Assembly: GCA_950295325.1 (NCBI GenBank)
Contig: OX485807.1
Span: forward strand, 23,717,666-23,781,665
From: Polytrichum commune
Taxonomy: Eukaryota; Streptophyta; Polytrichopsida; Polytrichales; Polytrichaceae
Direction of reading: 5' to 3'
Length of the DNA: 64,000 bases
Positions 1 through 11,790 of this stretch are shown here, piece after piece. The notes below the pieces were generated by a model. It did no database searches. It had not been told where the DNA came from and worked only from the letters and a program-made list of their open reading frames with translations. A program made the translations under genes and the position numbers. The number at the start of each line of letters is the position of its first letter. Within the stretch, counting starts at the first letter, position 1.

Positions 1-494
1 GATTGAACGCCCTTGCGAGACATACCTGTTCCAAGTTCACATTCAGCACTATATTACATCATTTATCTATAAAGCGCACAACATGGAAAGTCGTCATGTG
101 ATGTCAATAAAAGTCTGTTCTTTCCCGTAAAATCATGAGGTGGTTTTGTGAGGAGAAATATGTAAAGCTCAATGATAGGTACCAAGGTTCCCATGCTCTA
201 ATCCAAACAAACAAACCCTCAACCCTCACACTGAGGAAACTAATCAATCTACTCTTAGCCACTCGAAAGCTTCTTATCACTTCTTTATCGCCTCTAGAAC
301 TTTGCATTTTATCCCCTCTAAGCTCAGAATTAGAATTAGAAGGGAAGAACTTCTACGAAGCTTAATAATGTTTATTTCATCCGGTTTATTACCAATATCT
401 CTCCCCTCCTTCAACCATTTCTTGCAACAATCTACATGATTAAGAAACATCCAGAGTAGAGGTTAAGGTAGAGGAAATGGGGAATATCTGGTAC

Positions 495-598
495 CGTGAG
501 AGGAGGTCCAGGAGCTGGTTCCGGTGTTCAAGTACTGAATCTTGTACGCGCTCTTTCATACTAGTGAGACGTCGCAACACAGGTCTTGGTGCATCCAT
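495..598 (-). CDS. SUS: Sucrose synthase, first coding exon (gene continues off the left edge)
   Basis: Sucrose synthase is a cytosolic enzyme that interconverts sucrose plus UDP with UDP-glucose plus fructose. The exon reads ATG at 598 and encodes 34 codons plus two bases, ending LLDLLSR at a GT donor (494-493). The stretch PVLRRLTSMKERV followed by EHRNQLLDLLSR matches the conserved N-terminus of plant sucrose synthases. It includes the LxRxxS-type site (here LRRLTS, Ser13) phosphorylated by calcium-dependent kinases in this family. Ending the first coding exon at LLSR also fits my recollection of SUS gene structure. No following exon was recognised on the minus strand between 494 and 1, so the rest must lie outside the window or the exon is an orphan. 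The frame stays open for 164 codons, but residues before Met (upstream) and after LLSR look like intron or leader translation. No catalytic domain is visible here. Confidence 0.6.
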
Positions 599-2000
599 CT
601 TGAACAATAATATTGGATTTCTGTCACCTCTAGTGAATTTATGCAAATAATATTTTCCAACTCTGCACAAAGTCCCAGCACAAATGCAAGTAAATATTCC
701 CATCAGCCATCTCCAAATGATCTTAAATCGCCATACCCATATCCTACAACTATGCTTAAAAACGTCCCATCCGGAACTAATGGCATTATTCCCTGTCAAC
801 CTATCTCGTACACATGAATTACGCATTACCGACATCCCTATTAATCCTGTCATTAGCAATACAAAGCCTCCAAAGTGGTGCGATCCAAGTGAGAATAGAA
901 GAATACAAAAACTCCTCCAAAACCCTGATGACACAGTTATTCTGGAGGGTAACCCTCAAGATCAGGTCACAAAAACAAAATGTTGAAGTCAAGAGCAGTA
1001 TCGTGGCTTATTCTCGGAGGCAGCCACGCTACAGTCAGGCAGGTATTTACATAAGTGATGAAATACAGCACACAGTTAGCAAAAATATTGATCGGCAAGA
1101 GTGCATATGTACGCAAGTATGCAAGAGTTCACAATTAAGAGAGACAGATCAGCAATAATGAACCCTTCGAGACTCTTGAAAACTAGTCTAACTTTGAGGA
1201 GCAACAAGTATAAAATACAAAACATTGGTGATAATTCATTGCTGGGTCATGGTGGCTCCACATTCGGAGCGAGAGAGATACAGAGATATTGCAATGAACT
1301 CTTTCCCTCTCCCAAACCAGATCAGTAGCCAGCCTGACCACATGAGGGCCGGGGCCATCGAAACAAGATAAATCGTCATCCCACCACAAAGACAACCAAT
1401 CAGCCACACCAGTGCCAAGTACTGGACGAAGAAGAAGAAGGGGAGTGAGCTCTAAAGCTATGTACACAAGTTGCTTTAGTCTTAGCCTCCAATTTTTGCA
1501 TCACCCAATTACAGCCTCAATCGAAGTGCTACCAACATGATCAACAGTCTATCAGAGTTGAATCCTTCCAAAAGCAACAACAGCAACAACAACAATAACA
1601 CCCCTCATGCAATGATATAAAAGTAAGTCCATCGTCAATCCACGCAAACAAGGTCTTTCGTATACGTAGGGACAACCTCACAACTCCGAAATGTGCACGC
1701 AACCTGCAACCGAGGTTTGACTGTCAAGTACAGGTCCTCTTCCAGGAGCCCAAAACCCCCTCCCTGCAATTGGGGGTAAGGAAACAACAAACAACACTCC
1801 GCACACTCACCACGGTTCCGCAACCAAAGGAATTGAAGGCAGGCAAAAACATACCACCGCCCACCACGATCACCACCCTTATAAGCCCACTAAACCCCCA
1901 CGAAACTTTCCCACACAGGTAGACACCTCCCCCTCAAGCACGAGACTTTTAAAATAATCAAAATTAGCTATAAAATTCCTTCAAGCCCAGCTCCCTTGCA
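599..2000 (-). other. Leader/promoter region upstream of the sucrose synthase exon
   Basis: No protein gene is supported here. By position on the minus strand it should hold the 5' leader, a possible leader intron (common in SUS genes) and the promoter. I could not place a TATA box or transcription start with confidence. Confidence 0.3.
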
Positions 2001-3156
2001 AGTAAGTAGATGCAGGAAATTCATCTTACAGCCTGATGAGTAGCCAGATCCGACTAGGTTGGTGAACCCTGAGAGAGATGCTTGCAGAAAGTGTAACTTA
2101 GTAGCCTGAGTTGAGAGTATACTTTGTGAAGCTTGTTACAAAGCTCCAGCAGCCTGCAGTTGCAAGAGGCTAATAACTACTAAGAAAGGAAGGTTCCCGA
2201 GGTCTTGGAGGTCCCACGGTTTAGGAAGGAAGATGAGTAGCCTAGCTAGTCCGCTGTGAGTTACAGTGGATCGGAGGAGAACTTATAAGAACTCGCTTGA
2301 TGAGACTTGAAGATTTGAAGAAAGGAGAGGAAGCAGCTCGGAAGACTCAAGAGAAAACCGGGGAAGAAGGCTTGATAGAAGAGTGCGCAGTCCACTGTGG
2401 AGAAGAACATCAAGGAAGGAAAGGAAGGAAGGAACACGTGGCAGGTGCTGACGTGGTGACTCAGCACAGCACACTTGCGGTTTTCAAGTGACAACTGTAG
2501 CAGTATTACTTCCCTAATATTATTATTTCATTACTCTAAATTCTTATTATTTTATATGTTTATGTTTATATACTCTCTGTAGCCATTAAGTTTCTCATAA
2601 CTTGCCAAAGTGGGTGTTGATTTCTGATTCAACTTTCAACTCCGTAATATCCACTCCTTGATGTCACTCCTTCTCCTATATCGTGAAACCTCAAGGAACG
2701 GATGTTCTTAGTTTAAATATTGCTCCTTATTATCACGTTTCCCTCCCATATATCATGGTTAACACATTCAAATAAACCATCAAAAAAATCAAACCACACG
2801 CTTGCACGCATCATGTTGTCATCATTGCAATGTCGACTTTGTGTTATTCCATAATGTCACAAGCTACACTGATTTTCTTTTACCACACACCCATATCAAC
2901 ATCACAAAACTCACTAAGATCACATGCACTTTGGCTGCCACATGCGTGATATTATGGAGTTTGAAGTGTGTATTATATCTATATAATATCTACAGCCATT
3001 AAGTTTCAAACTTGCCTGGCAGGCAGGGGGGTGCATTCAAGTTTGAAAGTCTTGCGAAAGGACATTGAGTTAGTTTCCAATGCTTACAGCTGCTCTCAGA
3101 TTAGCTTACAGGTCGTTTGTGCTCTTTGCTTAGTCGTGCATTGCACTGGGTCAGAT
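2001..3156. other. Intergenic, no recognisable gene
   Basis: Short open frames such as 2297-2491 (+) are Glu/Lys-rich from a purine-rich stretch and match no family I know. Nothing else is seen. Confidence 0.4.
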
Positions 3157-3382
3157 CACTGAATGGGGACAACTGACCACTAGTTACAGATGAACCGCCT
3201 GAGTTTGAAGAATAACCTGCTCGATTCCGGACTTCAGGGAAATTACGGATCCATTTATAGGAATTTACAGAACGTTTTTTCCAATTTAATAAGAAAACGC
3301 GAAAGATGTCAACATGTAACCAGTTTGTCTTGGAAACACTCGGATCTCGACCGATTGTGCCCAAACATCTTGCTGGACAATG
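3157..3382 (+). mobile_element. hAT-like MITE, 226 bp, copy 1
   Basis: This is a non-autonomous TIR element with no coding capacity. It has the same internal sequence as copies at 8741, 40936 and 62505: a block around GAACCGGTTGAGTTTGAG near the left end, and CAACATGTAACCGGTTGGAC then GGATCTCAACCGA near the right. The termini are degenerate versions of CAGTG..CCGGGGAGA and its complement. Length is 226 bp, identical to the best copy. Flanks ggtcagat (left) and gtcacgat (right) look like a decayed 8-bp target duplication, as expected for hAT elements. Confidence 0.75.
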
Positions 3383-3454
3383 GTCACGATGAATCAGCTA
3401 GGTCTGATCTGTCTTAATGGAAGCAAGGCTAATTCAGTTACTTCTCTTAAAGTA

Positions 3455-3835
3455 TGTGGATGTTGATTCATTCATTTTTCATGTTCTCCAACTTCTACAG
3501 AATTGGATTTACACGACAAACCTCGTGTTGCTAACTGGATGGTAGTCAAGAAAATCTATGATGAAACAGATTCAAAAACTAAATTCAAAATCGTATCTTT
3601 CCTAATTTAGTTATAGTTATCGTAAGTTCATGTTTGTTGATTTTATAATTGGATACGTAGATTCTCCCGATTGTCTTCCCTGTTGAGTGTAGAGTACTAG
3701 TCATTAATATTTAAGGACATCGTCCAATCTCTTTTAAACAACGTCTCTATGATGTTTGGTCCTTGATTCTCACTAAACCACATACCAATCAAATATAAGA
3801 GTATGACTGAGAAAACAAGCAACTTATGACCCAAC
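3455..3835 (+). repeat. Dispersed repeat, partner of 52060-52390
   Basis: Long diverged similarity to the segment at 52060-52390 in the same orientation. Shared strings include CTCCAACTTCTAC, CCAATCTCTTTT and the block around ATGATGTTTGGT/GTGGTGTTTGGT. There is no coding capacity. It could be a non-autonomous element or an old duplication. Confidence 0.6.
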
Positions 3836-4303
3836 TATTTTATTGATGAGACAAACACCAAAAAGACACGTGCGGTGTGTGGTTAGGTGTGGATCTAAGA
3901 ACCGACACTAGAAAGGCATGTGTATGTTTACAGACATTGGATTGTGTGCTAAGGATTTGTTAACCATTATAGGTTTAGTAGTCAACATAATTGCAATGGT
4001 TAACAAGTATACAACAAGCACTTATTTAGAATGGTTAACAAGTATACAATTGAGCAAATATTCCAATCTCTCTCATTGTCACACATGTCGTTTTGAGTGT
4101 CCATTCTTAAGTGCAACCCTAAGTTGCCCTATTCTACTCAAGCATAATATCCAATCAAGAAGAGTGACTTGCATAAGCACCCACAAACAAGTTTTGCAAG
4201 TCAAAAATGTTGTCGTCAGTCGTGGACAATTTTTGGTTTTATGTGAAGGGAATTGTCTAATCAACCACATACGTTGTTAAAACAACCATAAAGACGTGAC
4301 AAG

Positions 4304-4415
4304 TTTGATTTATCATCGCACACATGAAGAAGAGCAAGGTATCAACTAAAATGTAAAGAAGGAGGAAGCAAAGTTGGTACCTTGCTCCTCTTCATGTGTG
4401 CGATGAAAAATCAAA
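4304..4415. repeat. Near-perfect inverted repeat (hairpin), 38-bp arms
   Basis: The left arm 4304-4341 and right arm 4378-4415 are complementary with only two mismatches in 38 positions, around a 36-nt spacer. The arms contain CATCGCACACATGAAGA. Such a structure is either a small MITE or a young microRNA-type or siRNA-producing hairpin. No target duplication was found. Confidence 0.8.
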
Positions 4416-4957
4416 TTTTAATAGCTCATGTGACCGCACAATGAGTCTTTGAGGTCGTTTCAACTAGTGTGTAGTTAATTTAACAATCTCCGTTTGTATA
4501 TAAGGGTTTTTATTGAGTTCTTCGTAGGCAAGCTTTGAAGGTCATGAGTGGTATCTTTAGTGGATCATGCATATGTTGTGTTGGTTTGATATGCTCATCA
4601 TATCGACCGGCAAGAAGTCATAATTGCATACAAGTGTACCTCTCATTCATCCAATGCAAAGACACTTGATGATACATAGGTTAGATGCTACTTATTTTAT
4701 ATTACTTGACACTAGCTTCTAAGACCCCGGCTTAATAAAGGTAGAAACACTTGAGATGAATCCACCACAAATCCACACCGAGTAGGCTTTTTAACATGTA
4801 TGGATGAGAGACATGCTCATATGCAACAATTCTCTCTCTTCACATTGAGGTAGGACATTTCCCTCGTGTATGAAGTGCCAGTATGTTAGGTCATGACAAA
4901 GTTGAATACAATGAAATAAATGGCAAGTTTTGAAAGCTACACACAAGGAAGCAAAGG

Positions 4958-5339
4958 CTCCCTCAAATTAGCCTCGGGCTAGATCACGATTTCATTCGGT
5001 TGGGCCCCGCCCCTCCCACGCCTCTTTCATTGCATGGCCTTCCTGCTTGCACCTACGTGGGAACTCTTCCATGTTGGGAACCAATGTGACAATACCCGGT
5101 CACTATAGCCATTAAGCTCCTTTGGCACGTGAAGGAACTCCATCAATCAACTTGGGAAAGATGAAAGTGATGTCAATTTGAATGTTTGTAATTATGTTCG
5201 GGTATTGTCACATTGGTTGCCAACGAGGTAGAGTTCCCACGCATGTGCGGGTAGGAAGACCGGGCAGTGAAGGAAGTATGGGAGGGACGGGGCCCAGCCG
5301 AATGAAGATGTGATCTAGCCCAAGGCCTCAAATTAGGGA
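4958..5339. repeat. Large foldback: about 140-bp inverted arms, 100-bp spacer
   Basis: Arm 4958-5098 is the diverged reverse complement of arm 5199-5339. They share CCAATGTGACAATACCCG, GGGCTAGATCAC, ATTCGGYTGGGCCCCG and CGTGGGAACTC. It has no coding capacity. It is most likely a foldback transposon or an inverted duplication. The spacer (5099-5198) is unique. Confidence 0.75.
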
Positions 5340-8300
5340 TTGTGCGCAAAATGTCGGCTTCTTCATTTGACATGCCTATGTTTAAGCTTAAGTGGTACAT
5401 GTTAGGGCTTGCAGTTATGAATAGACGCCAAGGGGGCATGTACTACAATGAGATTGGACTAAGCTTATGTGATTAAACTCTAGACTCCTTTCTAGGTTCA
5501 ATAGTTGATGGAATTGGGAGGATCTATGTGATAGGTTAAAATTAAGATTTTAAAAAACATCTTCACTTTGACCTCTTACAACTTTTGCATATGAACTTTC
5601 TTTTTAAAACTTAAAGCAAAATTTGTGTGATTTCTAGTTGGGTGAAAAAAATACCGATATGATAGAGTTATTTGTAAAGTTCCTCAATGAGGGACAAAAC
5701 CACGGTGGGGGTGGTCCTTCTTTGAGAAACATTGTATTGAGAGCTCATTAGTTTGTCATGTCTCAGAGCCTATTATGAAAGTTAGGTGAGATTTTTTGGG
5801 ACCTCCTCTTTCCACCTCTTAGACTTGAGAAATTTCTAGGATCTAAAATAGGGTATGTGCATGGGACCCGTTATCCTTAAGTCCCAAAACAACCTATTAG
5901 GCTAGCTTGGCCCATCTCATCCTAGCAGGACAAGCTAGAAAGTTGGGTTTTTGATAGCCCAACACCACTCTTTGTGTATGATAATTTAAGCATTAAGAAA
6001 ACTTGGGTAACATTGTGCTAATTCTCATAAACTCGTGGTTTGGGACTAAAACCCATGATCTCATTTGCTTCACTTTTGCAAATAACTCTTATCCAATGGC
6101 CAAAATTAGTTGCATGGTTGAAAGTGCCCACAATAAGGTCACACACCTAATTGGCATGCCGATATGGGCATGTTTATAGTCATGACCATTCGCCACAAAG
6201 GAAAAACGATCGGTCTGGAATCATGACGAAGAGAAATCCACATCACATTGTAAAATGCCTTGGTCACATGACATAATGTAAAGCATATGATCACCTTCAA
6301 TCTTTTTGTTGGGTTGAGACAAAACATGTGGGTAGTCTCACCACAAAATCCAAGTGACCACCAAACATTATTGAATTTAGAACAAGTAACATCCCATGTC
6401 ACTTTCTCCTCCATTCTCTAACACAACCAACCTTGTTTGTTGGTCTAGTGTGAAGCGAAGTGAAACCCACCACTTATTTATTTAGCCAGCAAGAGAGTTT
6501 AGAAAGCAATGGTCACGACCCTTGATCACTTATATAAACATGCCCTTGGTAATTTCCCGGTATTTTGAAAACCATAAATTTTCTTTCGATGTGACCACTA
6601 AACACATATAGATCATGAACAATGAACTTGCACCATCAAAAACAATCATCCTCCATCACTCATTCGCTGAAAAATATGCAAATCTACCACGGTGATAAAT
6701 CCATTTCTTGCAATGACGTGGGATGACTACCCAACACTTATCTTCGTATTCAGTTAATTCGATTTCCCGGAACATTCCCCTGCCCACCAGCTTGCTTTTC
6801 TGGAGTGTGTCTCCGAGGTACTGCAACGTAGTACTTAGGCAATCTCATCCACAAGAGGATAATACACTACACAAAAGTCGAATGTGGCGTTGAAAATGCT
6901 TCAAGCTTTTCGTCATCGGGGGGCTCTAACTTACTTCACTTGCTGCCATCACATTGTTGGGGGGTCCAGCTCCACAAAGGCGCACATGCCAAGGGTGATG
7001 GGAAACAACCCAACTTTTTTTCCAGCCGATGCATCAAATTTTCGGTCTTAATGTCAAATATATTTCCAACCCGATTTTTGCAAAGAAACCATGGTTTTAT
7101 TTCAGCACTCAGCACCGCCATTGGCAGATGTTGAATTCTTTGTCTTATAATCTTAATTTATTTATAATAAGACCGAATAAAATCATATTTTGTTGGACTT
7201 CGGACGACTGGATTTTTTTTTTTAAACTTTGAAAAACCCAAGTGTAAAAAAGCGTGGTGTCAGCCTTGGCACATGCACATGTTGCCATGATAATGGATAG
7301 GAGAATTAAAGGAGGAAAGTGTTGACATAATAGGGTTCAACGTTGCATCACCCTTTCTCTCTCTCTCCCACATAGCTAGCATGCATCATAACTAACACCA
7401 AGTCTACCATTGCAGCAACGTAATCCATTTGTCAATGTTGGACTATACCCACCCACCTACTAAGGTCGAGGTGGCCCCTCATTTTGGCCATCGTTTTCCT
7501 TCCTTTTTGACCTTATCGTGGGCGGCACACAACTCTTTATATTTTTCCAATAGTTGTAAGCCGATGCACCGTGGTATCAGGAGTTTCCCGATCATTAATT
7601 ATGTCCCTTAAAGTAGACTAGGCTAATTCTATTAGCTTTCTTAATCCAACACATGTTTTTGGGGTTCTAATCGGTTGTACATATGTTCCGATTCGGTGAG
7701 TGAGTAATCTATGGTGATTTGGCAGCCACGTTGATGATATTTGGGTTAGTCACCTTTGTAAAAGTTAAACTACATCCATCATCCTGCATAATTAGGAATG
7801 TTATCCGCCAAGTTACGACATGCTTGATTTTTGTGCACGAGGAGGGCCAATTGGGAGGCAGCGTGTGGTTGTGAGGTGCCAACCAAATTGTATTGTGAGT
7901 ATTCTATAATGAAAAGCCAATCAACAACATTTTATCTTGCATGTGACCACTTGAAGAGACATGACACAATTAGTATTAGCATTAAACTTGGTTCTCATTG
8001 GCAAATGGCCCGTGTATAATATGCTAATGATGTCATCTACTTACACAACATTGAACGATAAAAGAGTTCCCCCCCTATAACAATAGATTGGGAAGCATAG
8101 AATCTTTGATTCCAGAACCTAGATCAACACCTCCCTCAACTTCACTTGCAGTGGTTTCAAATTCTTTGGTCTTGATTTGTAATTGCTAACCTATTCAAGA
8201 TCCTAATGCTTGAATATATCAGCTAGATGATTCCACATAGTTGGAGGTGTCCACATTAGGATTCCAAATAGTAAGTGACACTAAATATAGAGTTTAGGGT

Positions 8301-8740
8301 AGCGCTCCTCATTCTCGACCATTTCATTTTTCTGAGTCATGAATGTTTTTGTTTCCCACTTACCTACCTAATAAATAATGACGGAGTGTTGAAACCGGTG
8401 ACCTAATAGATAGAAGCACCATTCATTTCTATTCATATGTCTGCCAAGTTGGGTGCAAGTTGGCAAGAAACAGCACCCACCTTGGGATCCAAGTAATATA
8501 TAAGCCCCCTCGAGTCAGCAACACAGCAATGAAACAGGGAGAATTAGGGTTGTCGTGATTCGTGTGTGTTACTATTTGGAGCTAACACAGTGATATAACT
8601 ACTTGTCGAGAATGTAATATTCTACCAAGTAGAGTCATCTATGTTCTACGTTGTCCGAACAACCGGTTGAACTTTTATTAGTAAATATTGAACTCACAAG
8701 TAAGACATTGTTGCGTTGTGTATCTTTGAATAGTAACACG
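5340..8740. other. Intergenic, no recognisable gene or repeat family
   Basis: The frames here are short (at most 91 codons) and show no domain. AT-rich non-coding sequence is all that is seen. Confidence 0.4.
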
Positions 8741-8966
8741 CATTAATTGGGATGATCAGTGTAGGTAAAGATGAACCGGTTGAGTTTTGAGAAATGCCTG
8801 GATGAAGTTCAGAACGTTAGGACACTTATTGATCGTTTTAGAGGAATTTAGAGAGCGTATCCCATTTTAACAAAGGAAAACTAAAAGATGTCGACATGTA
8901 ACTAGTTGGACTTAGAAAACAGTAGGATATCAACCGATTTTGCCCAAAAACTTTCCCTAGACACTG
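8741..8966 (+). mobile_element. hAT-like MITE, copy 2 (left end decayed)
   Basis: Internal sequence aligns with the 226-bp family: GATGAACCGGTTGAG, then ACATGTAACTAGTTGGACTT, then CCCAAAAACTTTCCCTAGACACTG at the right terminus. The left terminus is degraded, so the start is placed from the family length. Confidence 0.65.
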
Positions 8967-11646
8967 CAACATAGGAGATTACATAGACATCCATTTTTTT
9001 TCAAGCTTTGGACGTCTTCGATAAAAGTACAATGTGTGGCATCTCCAAGGGTGCCACCGTATCTCCCTCCATTTCCTACTCCAAAGCTTTGGTAGAAGAG
9101 TTTTGTGGAATACTGCATGGAGAGGTATTAAGATTGTAGTGACAGAGGGACCACTACTCACCACCCATAACATCACTCAACAATAAACTCTTGCACCATG
9201 GGGCTAGGACTTTTTCGGGCATGATGCCCCTTTTTGTGTTGGAGCTCCCTTACATAGTGAACAATACTCGACCCAAGCATTGTTCATTCTCCCACATTGA
9301 GCCGACAAAGTTCTATGAATTTTCAGGCTTGTTTTATTATGAATTCCGGCCATCCCTGGTAGCTTCCAAGTTTATGGTGCCATTAGCATGTTGGAGGGGA
9401 GGGGGGGCACCTAGGTGGCAAGTCACTACTGCCGCCAAGTCTGCTGGGTAGAAAATTTGGGGCCAAAAGTCTTGGTCAACAAGGTAGCCTACCTAAACCT
9501 TTCCTCGTTTAGAAAGGGACTTAAGCATGAAGTCTTAACAATGTTATGTCAACTACTACTCCATATGCAAAATTATGATAACAAAGTGTGTAGGATGATA
9601 ATGGGCACATGTTAATAATAAGAAAGTAACCATGTAAAGTTTACTATAAAATGTCTCAAAGACGGAGCACTTTCTAGCATTGAAAAAGGTTAGAGAGTCT
9701 ATTGTACCGTTACAACATAACACATTTTAGCCTCTTTATTTTGTTGTTCCTAAATCTAGATCCTCAAGGGTGGGGGGCACTAGCAAAAAATGTAGAAACT
9801 ACATGCAATAAAATATAGGGTCTCATACATTAATTATGGGTAAAATCTGTAAAATAACTACATATAATTTTGGGTGCTCTAGGTGTGTGAGCGTGATTGT
9901 ATGTAATATAGCATTTTCACAAAATATCATAAAATTACCTAAGTGGTACATCTAAAATATCACGGACATAAATAGATAGATATTAAATTTCATATACCCA
10001 GCACTTCAATTATTCAAGGATGGATGAGTAATTGTCAATTATTTGGGAAGAATCGAGAATAGATGAAACTGTTTTGGAAATATCTCCTAAGATTTCAAGG
10101 GGGTCGGGACGTGACAAAGTATGGAGCTCAATAAGGGATGGGGTTAGGGTTAGGGCATCACATTGAACTCATCACTTGCCTCTCCTCTCCTCAAGTATGT
10201 TTTGTTTCAATTTAATCACTAACATAGCTTTATTATGTACATCTTTGATAATAGCTTAAAGTCTTGCAATTGAGTGGTACTAGGAATACAATATTCTAGG
10301 TGAGTTTCTTCAATTTTCTTTGTCCATGTGACATTGGATCTAGCTACGTCTTCTTAAACCCTAATGAGACGGAATGAGAGTTAAAGATATGTGGGGAGTA
10401 AAAGGCTTTACGTCTATTAAGATTTTTTATTTGGAAAAAAACAATGGTTAGCAAGAACCATTATAGACATGGCATTCCTCTGTAAATTATAGGATCATGC
10501 CATATTCCAAAAGAACAAATATTGAAATCTTGTGATGGGTACAAAGGTGAGGTCCAAAGTGAGTATGATGTATTATTGCCGTCAGTCTTAGGTATATCAT
10601 TTGGAGTTTGAAATGCAAAATCTTAGTAGTTAGATTTTGATGAGAGCATGTTGATTTTGGTGTTTATAATACGAGATTCAAACAAATTGAATAGCATGAT
10701 GTTTGTTGATTATGACTTGCATCAAGTAAACAACAAAGCTTCCTCAATCCTCTAATTGTCCTTGTGCAACACTAGTGAAATTGTATATTATGTTTATTTG
10801 ATACCATTTTTTGTAATTTCAACAAAACATTTCATGGCAAGATTCAAACCAAAACAAGCTACACAATGATAACCAAATTTGGTGTTGTATTTGAAAATTG
10901 CAAGCAAGTCGTTGTTGGGAGCCATAACAAAGTCCCAAGCATCGTCAATTTCCTTCATAATGGTACTATAGCCTTGGACTTTGAAGCTTTGGTAAGCCGA
11001 GGCTATGGTGAGAACACAAATTTATGTTACTCTCTTGATGGTGTTTGTTTTATGGATTGCAATGAATCTTGATTTTTGGCTACTAAGAACATCCAAGTAT
11101 CGTATGTTGTATACAGAAAAAGGTGTGAATTGGAGGGTGGGTGCCAAAGATTTGATTGTCTTCATGGAGTTTGTGTGTGTGGAAGCAAGTAGAGGAGCAT
11201 GAGAGCTAGGAGGAAGCCAACATGGTAAACAAACCTCTCTTTTATCACAAAATTGATCACATCTTTTGTTTGTTTGTAAGTGTTTGATATGAATTTGAGT
11301 GTTGATGTTCGTAGGAGCAATTGAAGGCATTTTGTAGGGTTCATCAATCATGTTATGGTGATGGTTAGTTATTGTTGGAGGAGGATGTAGGTCATAAATA
11401 TGTAAGGTGTTTGGAGCAATTGAGTTGGACATACATAGCTACATGTGTTGTTACAAAGCATGTCCTTTTCTTTGTGTGGTTTCCTTTTAGGGTTAGACTT
11501 GGTTGATAGTGTGGATACTTTGTTAGGATGTGCATTTAGAGCTTTTTGTTTTGTTTTTCTTCTTCTCATAATGTTGTTGGCTCTAGTTGTTACAAGTTTG
11601 TTCGTGGTTACAAACACTTGTGGGGCACTAAGAAACCCCATTGAAG
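8967..11646. other. Intergenic, no recognisable gene
   Basis: Only short frames are present, with no domain recognised. A brief GGGTTAGGGTTAGGG string near 10142 is too short to be telomeric. Confidence 0.4.
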
Positions 11647-11790
11647 CAATGCATGAGGAGATTTTTGGGCATAATTGGCCAAAATCCAAACATATCTAAG
11701 TCCAACCGGTTACATGTTGTGGTCTTTCATGATTTTTTAATAGTTTGAGAAATATTTCATAGATTCCTCTAAATTGATGGGCTTGAGGTG
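11647..11790 (-). mobile_element. hAT-like MITE, truncated copy (reverse)
   Basis: The reverse orientation of the 226-bp family is visible: GGAGATTTTTGGGCATAATTGG, then AAGTCCAACCGGTTACATGTT, then ATAGATTCCTCTAAATTGAT. The far end is not recognisable, so the element is truncated or eroded. Confidence 0.55.

Noticed and set aside
440-934. A 164-codon minus-strand frame as one protein
   Set aside because: Only the 34 codons from the ATG at 598 to the GT donor resemble a known protein. The upstream part is leader or intron, and the tail after LLSR reads into an intron.
10138-10160. Interstitial telomere repeat (GGGTTAGGGTTAGGG)
   Set aside because: Only about two to three units, and of TTAGGG rather than the usual plant TTTAGGG type. 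The similar run near 57017 is also too short.
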